Source: Microvirga sp. BSC39 (GTDB lineage Bacteria > Pseudomonadota > Alphaproteobacteria > Rhizobiales > Beijerinckiaceae). From it: a DNA stretch of 64,000 bases. The notes below the pieces were generated by a model. It was given only the letters and a program-made list of their open reading frames with translations. It did no database searches and was not told where the DNA came from. The stretch covers positions 186,001 to 250,000 of the forward strand of contig NZ_JPUG01000078.1 of assembly GCF_000739015.1 (NCBI RefSeq), in the 5' to 3' direction. Made by a program: the position numbers and the translations under genes. Below, piece after piece: positions 16,446 through 27,622 of the stretch (positions within the stretch are counted from its first letter, which is position 1; every line of letters begins with the position of its first letter).

Positions 16446-17624
16446 TTATCTCTCAAGGCACATGGCGACGCCCATGCCGCCGCCGATGCAGAGAGTAGCG
16501 AGGCCCTTCTTCGCGTTGCGGCGGCCCATCTCGTGCAGCAGGGTCACGAGCACGCGGGCGCCCGATGCACCGATGGGATGCCCGATGGCGATGGCGCCGC
16601 CGTTCACGTTCACGATGGACGGATCCCAGCCCATGTCCTTGTTGACCGCAAGGGCCTGCGCGGCGAAGGCCTCGTTGGCTTCGACGAGCTCAAGGTCCTG
16701 AACCTTCCAGCCGGCCTTCTCCAAGGCCTTGCGCGAGGATGGGATCGGGCCCGTGCCCATGATGGCCGGGTCGACGCCGGCGGTGGCCCAGGAGGCGATG
16801 CGGGCGAGCGGGGTGAGGCCGCGGCGCTCGGCCTCCGCTTCCGTCATCAGCACGAGGGCGGCGGCACCGTCATTGATGCCCGAGGCGTTGCCGGCCGTGA
16901 CCGTGCCGTCCTTCGAGAAGGCGGGCCGCAGCTTGCCGAGCGCCTCGACCGTGGTGCCGGCGCGGATGTACTCGTCCTGATCCACCACGATGTCGCCCTT
17001 GCGGGACGCAATCGTGACGGGCGTAATCTCGTCCTTGAAGCGGCCTTCCTTCTGGGCGGCCTCGGCCTTGTTCTGGGAGCTGGTGGCGAACTCGTCCTGC
17101 TCCTCGCGGGTGAGCTGCCAGCGCTGGGCCACGTTCTCGGCGGTGTTGCCCATGTGGTAGCCGTTGAAGGCGTCCATCAGGCCGTCCTTCAACATGGTGT
17201 CCACGAGCTTGAAGTCGCCCATCTTGGTGCCGGAGCGCATATGCGCTGCGTGCGGAGCAAGCGACATGGACTCTTGCCCACCCGCCACGATGATGCTGGC
17301 GTCGCCGTTGGCGATCTGCTGCATGCCGATGGCGACCGTGCGCAGGCCCGAGCCGCAGAGCTGGTTCAGCGCCCAGGCGGTCTTTTCCTGCGGGACGCCT
17401 GCCGCCATGGCAGCCTGACGGGCCGGGTTCTGGCCCTGGGCCGCCGTGAGGATCTGTCCGAGGATCACCTCGTCCACTTCCGAGCCGTCGACCTTGGCGC
17501 GCTCCAGGGCCGCCTTGATGGCGATGGCGCCGAGATCATGGGCCGGGGTATTGGCGAAGGCCCCGTTGAACGAGCCGACGGGGGTGCGCGCCGCTCCGAC
17601 GATGACGATGCTGTCTCCGGCCAT
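16446..17624 (-). CDS. phaA: Acetyl-CoA C-acetyltransferase (beta-ketothiolase)
   Basis: A 392-residue thiolase that condenses two acetyl-CoA to acetoacetyl-CoA, the first step to polyhydroxybutyrate. The acyl-accepting Cys90 lies in NQLCGSGLR. The catalytic His is in GGAIAIGHPIGASGAR and the second catalytic Cys379 in CIGGGMG. The opening SIVIVGAARTPVGSFNG is typical of biosynthetic thiolases. It heads the phaA-phaB pair and is divergent from the regulator phaR. No PHA synthase gene is in the window. Confidence 0.97.
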   Translation of the reverse strand: MAGDSIVIVGAARTPVGSFNGAFANTPAHDLGAIAIKAALERAKVDGSEVDEVILGQILTAAQGQNPARQAAMAAGVPQEKTAWALNQLCGSGLRTVAIGMQQIANGDASIIVAGGQESMSLAPHAAHMRSGTKMGDFKLVDTMLKDGLMDAFNGYHMGNTAENVAQRWQLTREEQDEFATSSQNKAEAAQKEGRFKDEITPVTIASRKGDIVVDQDEYIRAGTTVEALGKLRPAFSKDGTVTAGNASGINDGAAALVLMTEAEAERRGLTPLARIASWATAGVDPAIMGTGPIPSSRKALEKAGWKVQDLELVEANEAFAAQALAVNKDMGWDPSIVNVNGGAIAIGHPIGASGARVLVTLLHEMGRRNAKKGLATLCIGGGMGVAMCLER

Positions 17625-17848
17625 GCCTCTCTCCTATGCTGATCCGTGTGGTGCTGGAACGTATGTAGTGCTTGCTCGATGAAAGCCCCAGGGGGTTGGA
17701 TGTCAAGGATAGGATCATCCGACCCGGTCTCAAGAAGCCTTAGACTTTTGGCGCTTTGCACCTCTCTTATAAGGCTTATAATCAAGGAAGGCCGACATCC
17801 GAAAGGGTGCCGGGCCCGGTGGATTTCCCAGGAGCGTATCGGGACAAC

Positions 17849-18424
17849 ATGGCGACGGACAAACAACCGACGGTTATCAAGAAATATGCCAACCGCCGCC
17901 TCTATCACACGGGCACCTCGACCTATGTGACGCTGGAAGATCTGGCTGGCATGGTGCGCAAAGGCGAGGACTTCGTGGTCTATGATGCGAAGTCGGGCGA
18001 GGAGATCACCCGCTCGGTGCTGGCCCAGATCATCTTCGAGCAGGAGAACAAGGAAGGGCCGAACCTCCTGCCCGTGACGGTTCTCCGCCAGCTGATCCGC
18101 TTCTACGGAGACAGCATGCAGGCCCTGGTGCCGAGCTATCTCGAGTTCTCCATGAACAACCTTTCCCAGGAGCAGCAGAAGCTCCGGGAGCAGATGGCGC
18201 AGGCCTTCGGCCCTTCGGCCTTCCAGGCCATGGAGGAGCAGGTGCGCAAGAACATGGGCTTCTTCAGCGAGGCCATGCGCATGTTCTCGCCCTTCCCGAA
18301 CGGGGCCCCGGGTGTGCCGGAGACAAAGCCCGCTCCCAAGGGAGAGGGGCCCGATGACCTCAATACCTTGAAGCAGCAGATGGCCGACATGCAGGCCAAG
18401 CTCGACAAGCTGGCGAGCAAGTGA
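17849..18424 (+). CDS. phaR: Polyhydroxyalkanoate synthesis repressor PhaR
   Basis: A 191-residue regulator. Residues about 7-67 form the PHB/PHA accumulation DNA-binding domain (IKKYANRRLYHTGTSTYVTLEDL, then DFVVYDAKSGEEITRSVL). The following helical region with SYLEFSMNNL and the C-terminal coiled coil (LKQQMADMQAKLDKLASK) are typical. PhaR senses polymer and represses phasin and PHB genes. The ATG at 17849 is the family start; longer frames run into the phaA promoter region. Its divergence from phaA makes the 224-bp gap a likely PhaR target. Confidence 0.94.
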   Translation: MATDKQPTVIKKYANRRLYHTGTSTYVTLEDLAGMVRKGEDFVVYDAKSGEEITRSVLAQIIFEQENKEGPNLLPVTVLRQLIRFYGDSMQALVPSYLEFSMNNLSQEQQKLREQMAQAFGPSAFQAMEEQVRKNMGFFSEAMRMFSPFPNGAPGVPETKPAPKGEGPDDLNTLKQQMADMQAKLDKLASK

Positions 18425-18433
18425 CCTGATGGT

Positions 18434-20068
18434 TTAGCCGCGCGCCTTCTTCAGCATCCGCTGCAGCGAGGACGGCTGCGCGATAGCCTGGGGCTCGCCG
18501 AACAATCCGCCTTGCAGATAATCCACGCCCCAGGCGGCGAGCAGCCGGGCGGCTGCCTCGTCGTCGACCCATTCGGCCGCGATGGCGATGCCCATATTAT
18601 GAGCCCGGTCGATGAGGGTGCGCACATGGAGCCGGTCGTCCGTGGAGCGCTTGAGCGGCTGGATGAACACCCCGTCGATCTTCAGGAGATCGATCGGCAG
18701 CACTCGCAGATGGGCCGGCGGCACATGACCCGCTCCATAGCCCGTCAGCGCGATGCCGACGCCGAGCGCCTTCATGGCATGGAGCCGGCCGAGATTGCGC
18801 CGGCACTCCACGATGGCGACCTCCGGAATCTCGAGAACGAGCCGTGCCTCGATGCCCGGGCGGGCGCCGAGATGCGCCGCGAGAAGCGGCAGCCATTCCG
18901 CATCCTGAAGGGTCTTGGCTGAAACCGGCAGCGCGAGGCGCTGATCCGGATGCCGGGCAAGGTGATCGGCGGCCAGTTCCAGCATGCGCCCGTCGACGAG
19001 CAGGGGAAGATTCGCCTGCTGCAGCCCGGGTGCGGGACCCAGGGCGGTGATGCGTCCGTCGGCTCCAGCCACGGAGGCGCAGGCGTGAGTCAGCATCGGC
19101 GCACGGGTCTGTGCATCCACCACGGGCCTGCAGGCCAGGGTCAGGCTGCGGTCGTTGAGGGCAGAAATCCAATCGAAGGGCGCTTGCTCGACAGCATGCG
19201 CCGCCTTGGCGGAACGGGCCCTGTAGAGAGCCGACCCTTCATTCCGCTCCGTGGCGGCTGCCAGAGACTGCTCGGCAAAGCGCAGCAGCTTGGTGGCCTT
19301 GAAGGTGTGGTCCGGCGCGCAGGCGGCGCCCAGGCGCAGAGAGGATCCGGCCGGATGATCCTGCAGGAGCCCGGACAGGCGCCGCATGGCGCCTGCGGCG
19401 TCCGCAGCCGGGCAGCAGGTGAGAGCCAGGGCGAAGCGGTTCGGCCCGAGTACCGCGAAAAGATCGTTGCGGCGCATCATCGGGCGGATCCGGCGGGCAA
19501 TCTCCGCCATCTCGTCCGCTTCGTCCCGGTCGAACGCACCGAGGATGAGGGTGCAGGTTTGGGAGACGCGGACAGCCTCGTTGATGGCGTCCTGAATGCC
19601 GCACAGAAGCGCCGAGCGCTCCTTCAGCCGGGCAGGCAGAAGATCCCGGGCGCCGGAGGCGGGATCGACGCGCAGCTGGCCCCGCGCGAAAGCGGGGCGG
19701 CCCTGGACATCCGGCTGCCAGCGACCGGCATCCTCGATCATGACGACCCGGTCGGGCTCGAGTCGGAGCGCGTAGCGGGTCTCATAGGCGTGGTTGGAGG
19801 TGTCCGAGGCCGCGATGGCATCCTGGCGGGACGGGCCGCAGCCCGGCTCGATCAACTGGGCGAAGGCGTGACCGGTCTTGGGCAGGTCCCTCGGCGAGAG
19901 CTTGAGGGCTTCGGCAGCGCCGGGTCCCCAGGCTAGGGCATCCGTAATCATGTCCCAGGCATAGAGCACGCCGGCGCCGGACGAGCGGGGGGCCGCAGCC
20001 TGGCTCTTGCGCGGCAGCCGGGAAGCTCCCTTGAACAATCCCATCGGGCCCTGCCGCTTCGCTGCCAT
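18434..20068 (-). CDS. Degenerate GGDEF-EAL protein
   Basis: A 544-residue cytoplasmic protein; ATG 20068 follows a GAGGGTGAG ribosome site. The N-terminal part is PAS-like (GVLYAWDMITDALAWGP). The middle (about 160-300) has the GGDEF fold, but the signature is replaced by LGPNRF. The C-terminal part (about 315-540) has the EAL fold, but EAL is replaced by THA, the metal-binding DDFGTG by LTGYGAG, and the late catalytic Glu region reads AEWVDDE. Both enzyme activities should be absent, so it could bind a ligand or protein instead. It lies 9 bp from the convergent phaR gene. Composition is Ala/Arg-rich and normal for the region. Confidence 0.82.
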   Translation of the reverse strand: MAAKRQGPMGLFKGASRLPRKSQAAAPRSSGAGVLYAWDMITDALAWGPGAAEALKLSPRDLPKTGHAFAQLIEPGCGPSRQDAIAASDTSNHAYETRYALRLEPDRVVMIEDAGRWQPDVQGRPAFARGQLRVDPASGARDLLPARLKERSALLCGIQDAINEAVRVSQTCTLILGAFDRDEADEMAEIARRIRPMMRRNDLFAVLGPNRFALALTCCPAADAAGAMRRLSGLLQDHPAGSSLRLGAACAPDHTFKATKLLRFAEQSLAAATERNEGSALYRARSAKAAHAVEQAPFDWISALNDRSLTLACRPVVDAQTRAPMLTHACASVAGADGRITALGPAPGLQQANLPLLVDGRMLELAADHLARHPDQRLALPVSAKTLQDAEWLPLLAAHLGARPGIEARLVLEIPEVAIVECRRNLGRLHAMKALGVGIALTGYGAGHVPPAHLRVLPIDLLKIDGVFIQPLKRSTDDRLHVRTLIDRAHNMGIAIAAEWVDDEAAARLLAAWGVDYLQGGLFGEPQAIAQPSSLQRMLKKARG

Positions 20069-20225
20069 CACTCTCACCCTCGGAAATACGCAACAGATCC
20101 AGGATGGCGACACAGGGGTCGCAGGTCGGGGCCGGTCCTGGAGAACAAGGGGGCAGGATCGGCCCTCAGGCTTAATGAAGTGTAAAAAGCCTTGGAAAAT
20201 CAGGAGTGTTGGGGATTGCGGGCAT

Positions 20226-20256
20226 AAAAAAACCGGCGCTCTAAGCGCCGGTTTTT
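20226..20256 (-). terminator. Terminator of rpmF
   Basis: A 9-bp perfect stem (aaccggcgc with gcgccggtt), TCTAA loop, flanked by A- and T-runs on both sides, so it can act in both directions. Confidence 0.88.
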
Positions 20257-20277
20257 GATATACGCATCGCGCAAGAA

Positions 20278-20463
20278 TTACGCGTCAGCCTTCACCTTCA
20301 GGACCTGACGGCCACGGTACATGCCGGTCTTCAGGTCAACGTGGTGAGGACGGCGCAGCTCGCCGGAATCCTTGTCCTCGATGTAGGTCGGGGCCTTCAA
20401 GGCATCGGCGGAGCGACGCATGCCACGCCGCGAGGGCGACGTTTTTCTCTTAGGAACGGCCAT
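20278..20463 (-). CDS. rpmF: 50S ribosomal protein L32
   Basis: A 61-residue basic protein of the usual length. MAVPKRKTSPSRRGMRRS is the conserved L32 opening; the protein lacks the zinc-binding cysteines, as in other alphaproteobacteria, and ends GRQVLKVKADA. It sits at the surface of the large subunit near the peptidyl transferase region. It is a single gene followed closely by a strong terminator. Confidence 0.98.
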   Translation of the reverse strand: MAVPKRKTSPSRRGMRRSADALKAPTYIEDKDSGELRRPHHVDLKTGMYRGRQVLKVKADA

Positions 20464-20612
20464 TTCTCGTCTCCGGTAAAAAAGCGGAGCGCCCGCTCAA
20501 CCGGGGAACGCTCACATCTCAAACTTGATGAGGTTGCGCCTCATACAAGGTCTTCGGGCAAATATCTAGTCCCCTGGCGCATTCGGCATGCTTTTCATTG
20601 CCGCAGGGAGCG

Positions 20613-21299
20613 TCAGGGCCTGAGGCAGTCGGTAAAGGGCGCGGCCCTCACCATCCGCACCTGCAGCTGCCCGGCGAGCGCCCGGTGCCCCGGCCTTGGG
20701 TTAGCCGGGTTGCGCACCAGAGGATTGGGCAGGGCCCTGGCCAGGAGAGCGGCTTCACGGGCATTCAGGTTCCTGGCCGACTTTCGGAAGTACTTTTGCG
20801 CGGCGGCTTCCGCCCCGAATACCCCATCGCCCCATTCGGCGATGTTGAGATAGACCTCCATCATCCGGCGCTTGGACCAGATCAGGTCGAGATAAAGCGC
20901 CACCGGGATCTCGAGCCCCTTGCGGATGTAGGAGCGGCTCGGCCACAGGAAGAGGTTCTTGGCCACCTGCATGGGAATGGTCGAGGCGCCCCGGGCCGGG
21001 CCCTCCCCGTCGGCCGCCTCAACGACCTCCCTGAGGGCATCCCAATCGACGCCATTATGCTCGCAGAAGCGGCTGTCCTCGGCGGTCAGAACCGCCAGCG
21101 GGAGGCTCGGCGAGATTTCGTCGAGGCTCACGAAAGTCCGCTCCACGGGCTGGAAGGTGAGCCAGCGGCCGAGCATCAGGGTCGAGGCCGGCGGCACGGC
21201 CCAGTACAAAAGCCCTAGCCAAAAGACCGCGCCGACCCATAAGAGAACGAGACCGAGGCCGATCGTGACGATGCGGCGGAGGAAGCGGCCAGCCGTCAT
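20613..21299 (-). CDS. mtgA: Monofunctional peptidoglycan glycosyltransferase
   Basis: A 228-residue inner-membrane enzyme of family GT51 that polymerises lipid II. One membrane anchor lies at about residues 8-35. The catalytic Glu is in TAEDSRFCEHNGVDW, followed by RGASTIPMQVAKNLFLW and the EVYLNIAEWGDGVFG motif. There is no transpeptidase domain. ATG 21299 is preferred because AGGA lies five bases before it and the anchor follows directly. A start at 21404 would add 35 residues and overlap the divergent ispA start. Confidence 0.94.
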   Translation of the reverse strand: MTAGRFLRRIVTIGLGLVLLWVGAVFWLGLLYWAVPPASTLMLGRWLTFQPVERTFVSLDEISPSLPLAVLTAEDSRFCEHNGVDWDALREVVEAADGEGPARGASTIPMQVAKNLFLWPSRSYIRKGLEIPVALYLDLIWSKRRMMEVYLNIAEWGDGVFGAEAAAQKYFRKSARNLNAREAALLARALPNPLVRNPANPRPGHRALAGQLQVRMVRAAPFTDCLRP

Positions 21300-21402
21300 G
21301 GGCTTCCTGGGCCGTCCCGACCGCAGCGTCCATTTCGGCGTCGATCGTTCACCCACGTTCCCCTCGGGCGGAGCGGCGGCCCCACCCGAATCCAGGCTCA
21401 TC

Positions 21403-22325
21403 ATGATGCCATCTACCCCTACTTTCACGACGCGGCTCTCCGAGGCCGCCAGAACCGTCGAAGCCAGCCTCGAAGCCTTGCTATCAGACAAAGCCGCTCC
21501 CGGCGAGATTGCCCGGCCGCCCCGGCTCATGGCCGCCATGCGTCACGCGGTCCTCGGGGGCGGCAAGCGCCTGCGCCCGTTCCTGACCATCGAGGCGGCG
21601 CGCCTTCTCGGTGTGGAAGGGCAGGGAGCCCTGCGGGCCGGCTGCGCGGTCGAGCTTCTGCACTGCTATTCGCTGGTGCATGACGACCTGCCCTCCATGG
21701 ACGACGACGACCTGCGCCGGGGCCGTCCCACGGTGCACAAGGCCTTTGACGAGGCCACCGCCATTCTCGTGGGCGACGCCCTCCAGACCCTGGCCTTCGA
21801 GGTGTTGGCCGATCCGGCGACGGATTCGGATCCGGGTATCCGCTCCGACCTCGTGCTCGGCCTTGCCCGTGCCTCGGGTCTCGGCGGCATGGTGGGCGGC
21901 CAGCTCCTCGACCTCTCGGCGGAGGGGCGTTACGGACCGGCGGAGCTGGGAGAGGCGGATGTGCGCCTGCTCCAGATGATGAAGACCGGCGCGATTCTCA
22001 CCTTCTCGGTGGAAGCAGGAGCGATCCTCGGCAGGGCCGATGGTTCTGCACGCCAGGGCCTAGTGGACTACGGCCGCGCGCTCGGCGCCGCCTTCCAGGT
22101 TGCCGACGATATCCTCGACCGGGAGGCCTCCGCGGAAGCGCTCGGCAAGCGCACCGGCAAGGACCAGGAGAAGGGCAAGGCCACTCTCGTCGACCTGCTT
22201 GGCATGGACGGCGCCCGCCGCGAATGTCGCCAGCTCCTGGAAAAGGCGCATGCCTCCATCGAGAGGTTCGGAACAGAGGCGGACACGCTGCGGGAGGCGG
22301 TGCGGTTCGTGGTCGAGCGGGAGGT

Positions 22326-22329
<4 letters not shown>
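21403..22329 (+). CDS. ispA: Farnesyl diphosphate synthase (polyprenyl synthetase)
   Basis: A 308-residue enzyme that condenses isopentenyl diphosphate with dimethylallyl and geranyl diphosphate. The first Asp-rich motif is DDLPSMD (94-100) and the second is DDILD. GGGKRLRPFL and the LRRGRPTVH block are typical. Two adjacent ATGs (21403 and 21406) make the start uncertain by one codon. It is divergent from mtgA. Both function in cell-envelope precursor supply, the link being polyprenyl carriers, though co-regulation is inference. The stop overlaps the convergent kinase gene by 4 bp. Confidence 0.94.
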
Positions 22330-23998
<1,669 letters not shown>

Positions 23999-23999
<1 letters not shown>

Positions 24000-24820
24000 T
24001 AAGCTGCCGTCCTGATAGGGGCCGGATCCCGCAGAAAGGCTTTCATGGCCGCGATCGTCTCCTCAGGTGCGCTCAGGTTCGGACAGTGCCCCGTCGCCTC
24101 CATCAGGACGAACTCGCTGCCCGGAAGGTTCTGATGCATGTAGCGCCCGACCGCTTCGGGGGCAATGACATCCTGCGAGCACTGGAGGATGAGCGCCTTT
24201 GTCTTAAGGCTGGGCAGGTCGGCCCTGTTGTCGGAGAGAAACGTCACGCGCGCAAAGTGTTTGGCGATGTCCGGGTTGGTGCGGCAGAAGCTGTTGGTGA
24301 GCTCCTCGCCGAGTTCCGGCCGGTCCGGGTTGCCCATGATCACGGGAGCCATGGTGCTGGACCAGCCGAGATGATTGCCGTCGAGGAAGTCGAGCAGCCC
24401 CTCGATGTCCTCCTGCTTGAAGCCTCCGACGTAGTCGCCATCGTTGATGTAGCGTGGCGAGGGGCCGATCAGGACGAGCCGATCGAACCGATCCGGCTCC
24501 CTGATGGCCGCGAGAACCCCGACCATGGCGCTGACCGAGTGGCCGACGAAGATGACATCCTTCAGGTCCAGTTCCCGGCAGATCGCCAATACGTCTTCCG
24601 CGTAGCCATTCAGCGTGGCGTACTTCGCCGGGTCAAAGGCACGCGCATCCGACTGGCCGTGCCCGACATGGTCGAAGAGGACGACTTTGTACTGCTCCTC
24701 GAAGGCAGGCGTGATGAAGCGCCACATGTTCTGGTCGCAGCCGTATCCGTGGGCGAAGAGCATCGGCTGCTTGCCTCTCCCGGTGACTTTCACGTTGTTC
24801 TGCTCGAGGGCGGAAGACAT
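23999..24820 (-). CDS. RsbQ-like alpha/beta hydrolase
   Basis: A 273-residue soluble hydrolase. The catalytic triad is Ser95 (GHSVSAM), Asp217 (QDVIAPEAV) and His245 (TGHCPNLS). Segments NNVKVTGRGKQ, HGYGCDQNMW, GPSPRYIND and PEAVGRYMHQNLP closely match Bacillus RsbQ, the small-molecule hydrolase that activates the PAS phosphatase RsbP. The family also includes the plant strigolactone and karrikin receptors D14 and KAI2. Here the overlapping partner is a PAS histidine kinase instead of a phosphatase. The ligand is unknown. Confidence 0.9.
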
Positions 24821-24975
24821 AAGCGCTCCTTGCGTTTCGAACCGTAGCCGGGACCATGCCGGGTTTCAATAAAGGCTGCAAAGCCAAGCTTCGCGTTTTT
24901 CCGACCGAGTTAGCGTTCACTGGCTCTCGATCAAGAGTGGATCCGTGTACGGCATGGCCTGTGCTTCGGATAGCC

Positions 24976-25521
24976 TCATTGTGTCGGCACCCAGAACCGG
25001 AGCTTCACATGACCAGGTCTCGTGCTGTGCGGGACCGTTCCGGCAGCCTCGCCGCCATTGGCGAGAATCACCTTGCGCGATGCCTCGTTGTCATCGTCGC
25101 AGGTGATCAGGACACGCGAGAAGCCCTCCCCACGGCAGACCGGCAGGATCATGCGCAGGGCCTGGGTGCCATAGCCGCGCCGCTGCTTCCACGGCACGAT
25201 GGTGTAGCCGATGTGACCATAGGCACTGGGCGGCAGCTCTTCCGTGCCGCGCTGGAAACGAAAGCCGATCCGGCCGCAGAATTCGCCGTCGCTGATCCAG
25301 AAGTCGTGCGCGGGCAGGCGCGGAACTTCCCGGCCATCCGCCAGTCGGATCATCGGGCTGTTGTAGAGATCGTGCAGGAAGCGTTCGGGATTGCGGCGCA
25401 GCTGCCAGAGCTGCTCGCGGCTCACGTCATGGTCCGTGTTGGGCGACCAGCCGCGGGCAAGAGCGTCTTCGTAAGCGGGCAGCCAGGCGAGGCTTGGGCG
25501 GAGGAGGGTAATGTCGGTCAT
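24976..25521 (-). CDS. GNAT-family N-acetyltransferase
   Basis: A 181-residue single-domain acetyltransferase from ATG 25521. The acetyl-CoA motif is VPWKQRRGYGTQALRMILP, followed by ITCDDDNEASRKVILANGG. The opening ITLLRPSLAWLPAYEDALARGW and the middle LPAHDFWISDGEFCGRIGFR are typical of a subgroup found widely in bacteria. The substrate is not evident. Neighbouring genes on the same strand are over 150 bp away, and the upstream side carries palindromic repeats, so it is probably transcribed alone. Confidence 0.82.
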   Translation of the reverse strand: MTDITLLRPSLAWLPAYEDALARGWSPNTDHDVSREQLWQLRRNPERFLHDLYNSPMIRLADGREVPRLPAHDFWISDGEFCGRIGFRFQRGTEELPPSAYGHIGYTIVPWKQRRGYGTQALRMILPVCRGEGFSRVLITCDDDNEASRKVILANGGEAAGTVPHSTRPGHVKLRFWVPTQ

Positions 25522-25568
25522 GGCGGCTCGAAGGTGACATCCGGCCGCCACGAGGGCAATATGCTCTC

Positions 25569-25613
25569 GCATCGTGCGAAAAAGTGGCCCCGGTTTTTCG
25601 GCCTACACGATGC
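25569..25613. repeat. Palindromic repeat, type 2 (reversed copy)
   Basis: Arms gcatcgtg / cacgatgc enclose an aaaagtggccccggtttttc core. It is the reversed counterpart of 13760-13829 and again lies beside a type 1 element. Confidence 0.7.
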
Positions 25614-25629
25614 GCAAGTTTTAGATCAG

Positions 25630-25676
25630 GCATCGGATGGATCCCAAAAGTGCATTCCACTTTTGGGTCCGATGCC
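25630..25676. repeat. Palindromic repeat, type 1 (reversed copy)
   Basis: Outer arms gcatcgga / tccgatgc enclose the cccaaaagtg / cacttttggg core. Its last base is the first base of the kup stop codon, so the repeat abuts the gene end and may act as its transcript end. Confidence 0.8.
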
Positions 25677-27622
25677 TATACCGTCACCTGCGTGCCAACC
25701 TCGACCACGCGCCCGGTGGGAATCTGGAAGAAGTCCGTCGCGTCGCTTGCCGATTTCGCAAGGCTGATGAACAGCTTGTCCTGCCAGAGCGGCATGCCCG
25801 ACTGGCTCGCCGGGCGGATCGATCGCCGCGACAGGAAGAACGATGTCGCCATGATGTCGAACTTGAAGCCCCGCTTGCGCAGGATCGCCAGCCCGCGCGG
25901 GATGTTGGGCGTTTCCATGTAGCCATAGCTCAGGCGGATCCGCCAGAACGAATCGCCCACATGCTCGATGGAGACGCGGTCCTCGTCCTCAACGCGCGGG
26001 ATATCCGCGCTGTTGACCGTGAGGATCACGTTCTTCTCGTGCAGCACCTTGTTGTGCTTGAGGTTGTGCAGGAGCGCGGCCGGCGCTGTGTCCGGATCGC
26101 TCGTCAGGAACACGGCCGTGCCCTTGACCCGGTGCGGCGGGCTCTTCTCCAGCATCTGCACCAGCTCGACGAAAGGCACGTCGATCTTGCGGGTCTTCTC
26201 GAACAGGATCCGGGTTCCCTTCACCCAGGTGAACATGACCACGAAGAACGTGCCGGCGATCAGCAGGGGCACGTAGCCGCCGTCCAGGAGCTTCACAAGA
26301 TTCGAGGACAGGAAGGTGAGGTCGATGAGCAGAAGCGGGATCATCACCAGGCCTGTCTTCACCGGACCCCAGCCCCAGCTCCGGCTCATCACGATGCAGG
26401 CGAGCAGGGTGGTCACGACCATGGTGCCGAACACCGCGATGCCATAGGCGCTGGCGAGGCTGCTCGACGAGCCGAACAGGATCACGAGGGTCACGACGGC
26501 GGCAAGCAGGAGCCAGTTCACGCGGGGCAGATAGATCTGCCCCTGGTGGGTCTCCGACGTGAAGCGCACCTCAAGGCGCGGCAGGATGCCGAGCTGGATC
26601 GCCTGCCGGGTCAGCGAGAAGGCGCCTGTGATCACGGCCTGACTCGCCACGATGGTCGCAAGCGTCGCCAGGATGACGAGCGGCAGGAGCAGCCATGGCG
26701 GCGCCAGCAGGAAGAACGGATTGGCGATGGTCTCCGGGTTCGACAGGACCAGGGCGCCCTGGCCGAGATAGTTCAAGGCGAGGGCCGGGAAGACCACCGT
26801 TCCCCAGGCCATGCGGATGGGCTTGCGGCCGAAATGGCCGAGATCCGCATAGAGGGCCTCAGCTCCGGTCACCGCAAGGCACACGCTTCCGAGAATGGCG
26901 AAGGCGGTTCCCGGATGGGTGACCAGGAAGGACACGCCGTAATACGGGTTGAAGGCGAGAAGAACCTCCCAGTCATCCGCAATGTGGAGAAGGCCGAGAC
27001 CGGCCATGGTCACGAACCACAGAAGCGTGAGAGGCCCGAAGAAGGCCGCCACCTTTCCGGTGCCGCGGCTCTGGACGGCAAACAGGCCAATGAGGATCAA
27101 CAGGGCGCCCGGCAGAACATAGCTCTCGAAGGAGGGAGCGACGAGCTTCAGGCCCTCCAAGGCGGAGAGCACGGAGATGGCCGGCGTGATGGCGGCGTCG
27201 CCATAGAACAGGGCCGCTCCGGCCATGCCCATCACGAGCACGGGCAGGCTTCGGCGTCCAAGTGCCAGCTGCGTCAGGGCCACCAGCGTCAGGGAGCCGC
27301 CTTCGCCCTTGTTATCGGCCCGCAGCAGCAGAATGACGTATTTGATGGTGACCGTCAGGATCAATGCCCAGAGCAGCAGCGACAGGATGCTGATGATCAG
27401 TTCACGGGTCAGGTCCACCGGCACGCCGTGATGCCCTCCGGTGGCGGCTGCCACCGTCTCACGCATGGCGTAGAGCGGGCTGGTGCCGATATCGCCATAG
27501 ACCACACCGATGGCGCCAAGGGTCAGGGTCCAGAAGCTCGCCTTGTGGTGGCTCTCGGGAAGGGTAGCCTCAGGGACTGCGGAATCCGCATGTCCAGGGG
27601 CGACGGCGTGCTGTTCTGCCAT
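25676..27622 (-). CDS. kup: Kup/Trk-independent potassium uptake protein
   Basis: A 648-residue inner-membrane K+/H+ symporter. About twelve hydrophobic segments occupy residues 25-470, starting with TLGAIGVVYGDIGTSPLYAMRE, the family signature. A cytoplasmic C-terminal domain follows (DVPFVELVQMLEKSPPHRVKGTAVFLT). Length and layout are normal. It is monocistronic; the 3' end runs into a palindromic repeat and the 5' side has 183 bp to ispG. The low-affinity K+ uptake role is family knowledge. Confidence 0.96.
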   Translation of the reverse strand: MAEQHAVAPGHADSAVPEATLPESHHKASFWTLTLGAIGVVYGDIGTSPLYAMRETVAAATGGHHGVPVDLTRELIISILSLLLWALILTVTIKYVILLLRADNKGEGGSLTLVALTQLALGRRSLPVLVMGMAGAALFYGDAAITPAISVLSALEGLKLVAPSFESYVLPGALLILIGLFAVQSRGTGKVAAFFGPLTLLWFVTMAGLGLLHIADDWEVLLAFNPYYGVSFLVTHPGTAFAILGSVCLAVTGAEALYADLGHFGRKPIRMAWGTVVFPALALNYLGQGALVLSNPETIANPFFLLAPPWLLLPLVILATLATIVASQAVITGAFSLTRQAIQLGILPRLEVRFTSETHQGQIYLPRVNWLLLAAVVTLVILFGSSSSLASAYGIAVFGTMVVTTLLACIVMSRSWGWGPVKTGLVMIPLLLIDLTFLSSNLVKLLDGGYVPLLIAGTFFVVMFTWVKGTRILFEKTRKIDVPFVELVQMLEKSPPHRVKGTAVFLTSDPDTAPAALLHNLKHNKVLHEKNVILTVNSADIPRVEDEDRVSIEHVGDSFWRIRLSYGYMETPNIPRGLAILRKRGFKFDIMATSFFLSRRSIRPASQSGMPLWQDKLFISLAKSASDATDFFQIPTGRVVEVGTQVTV

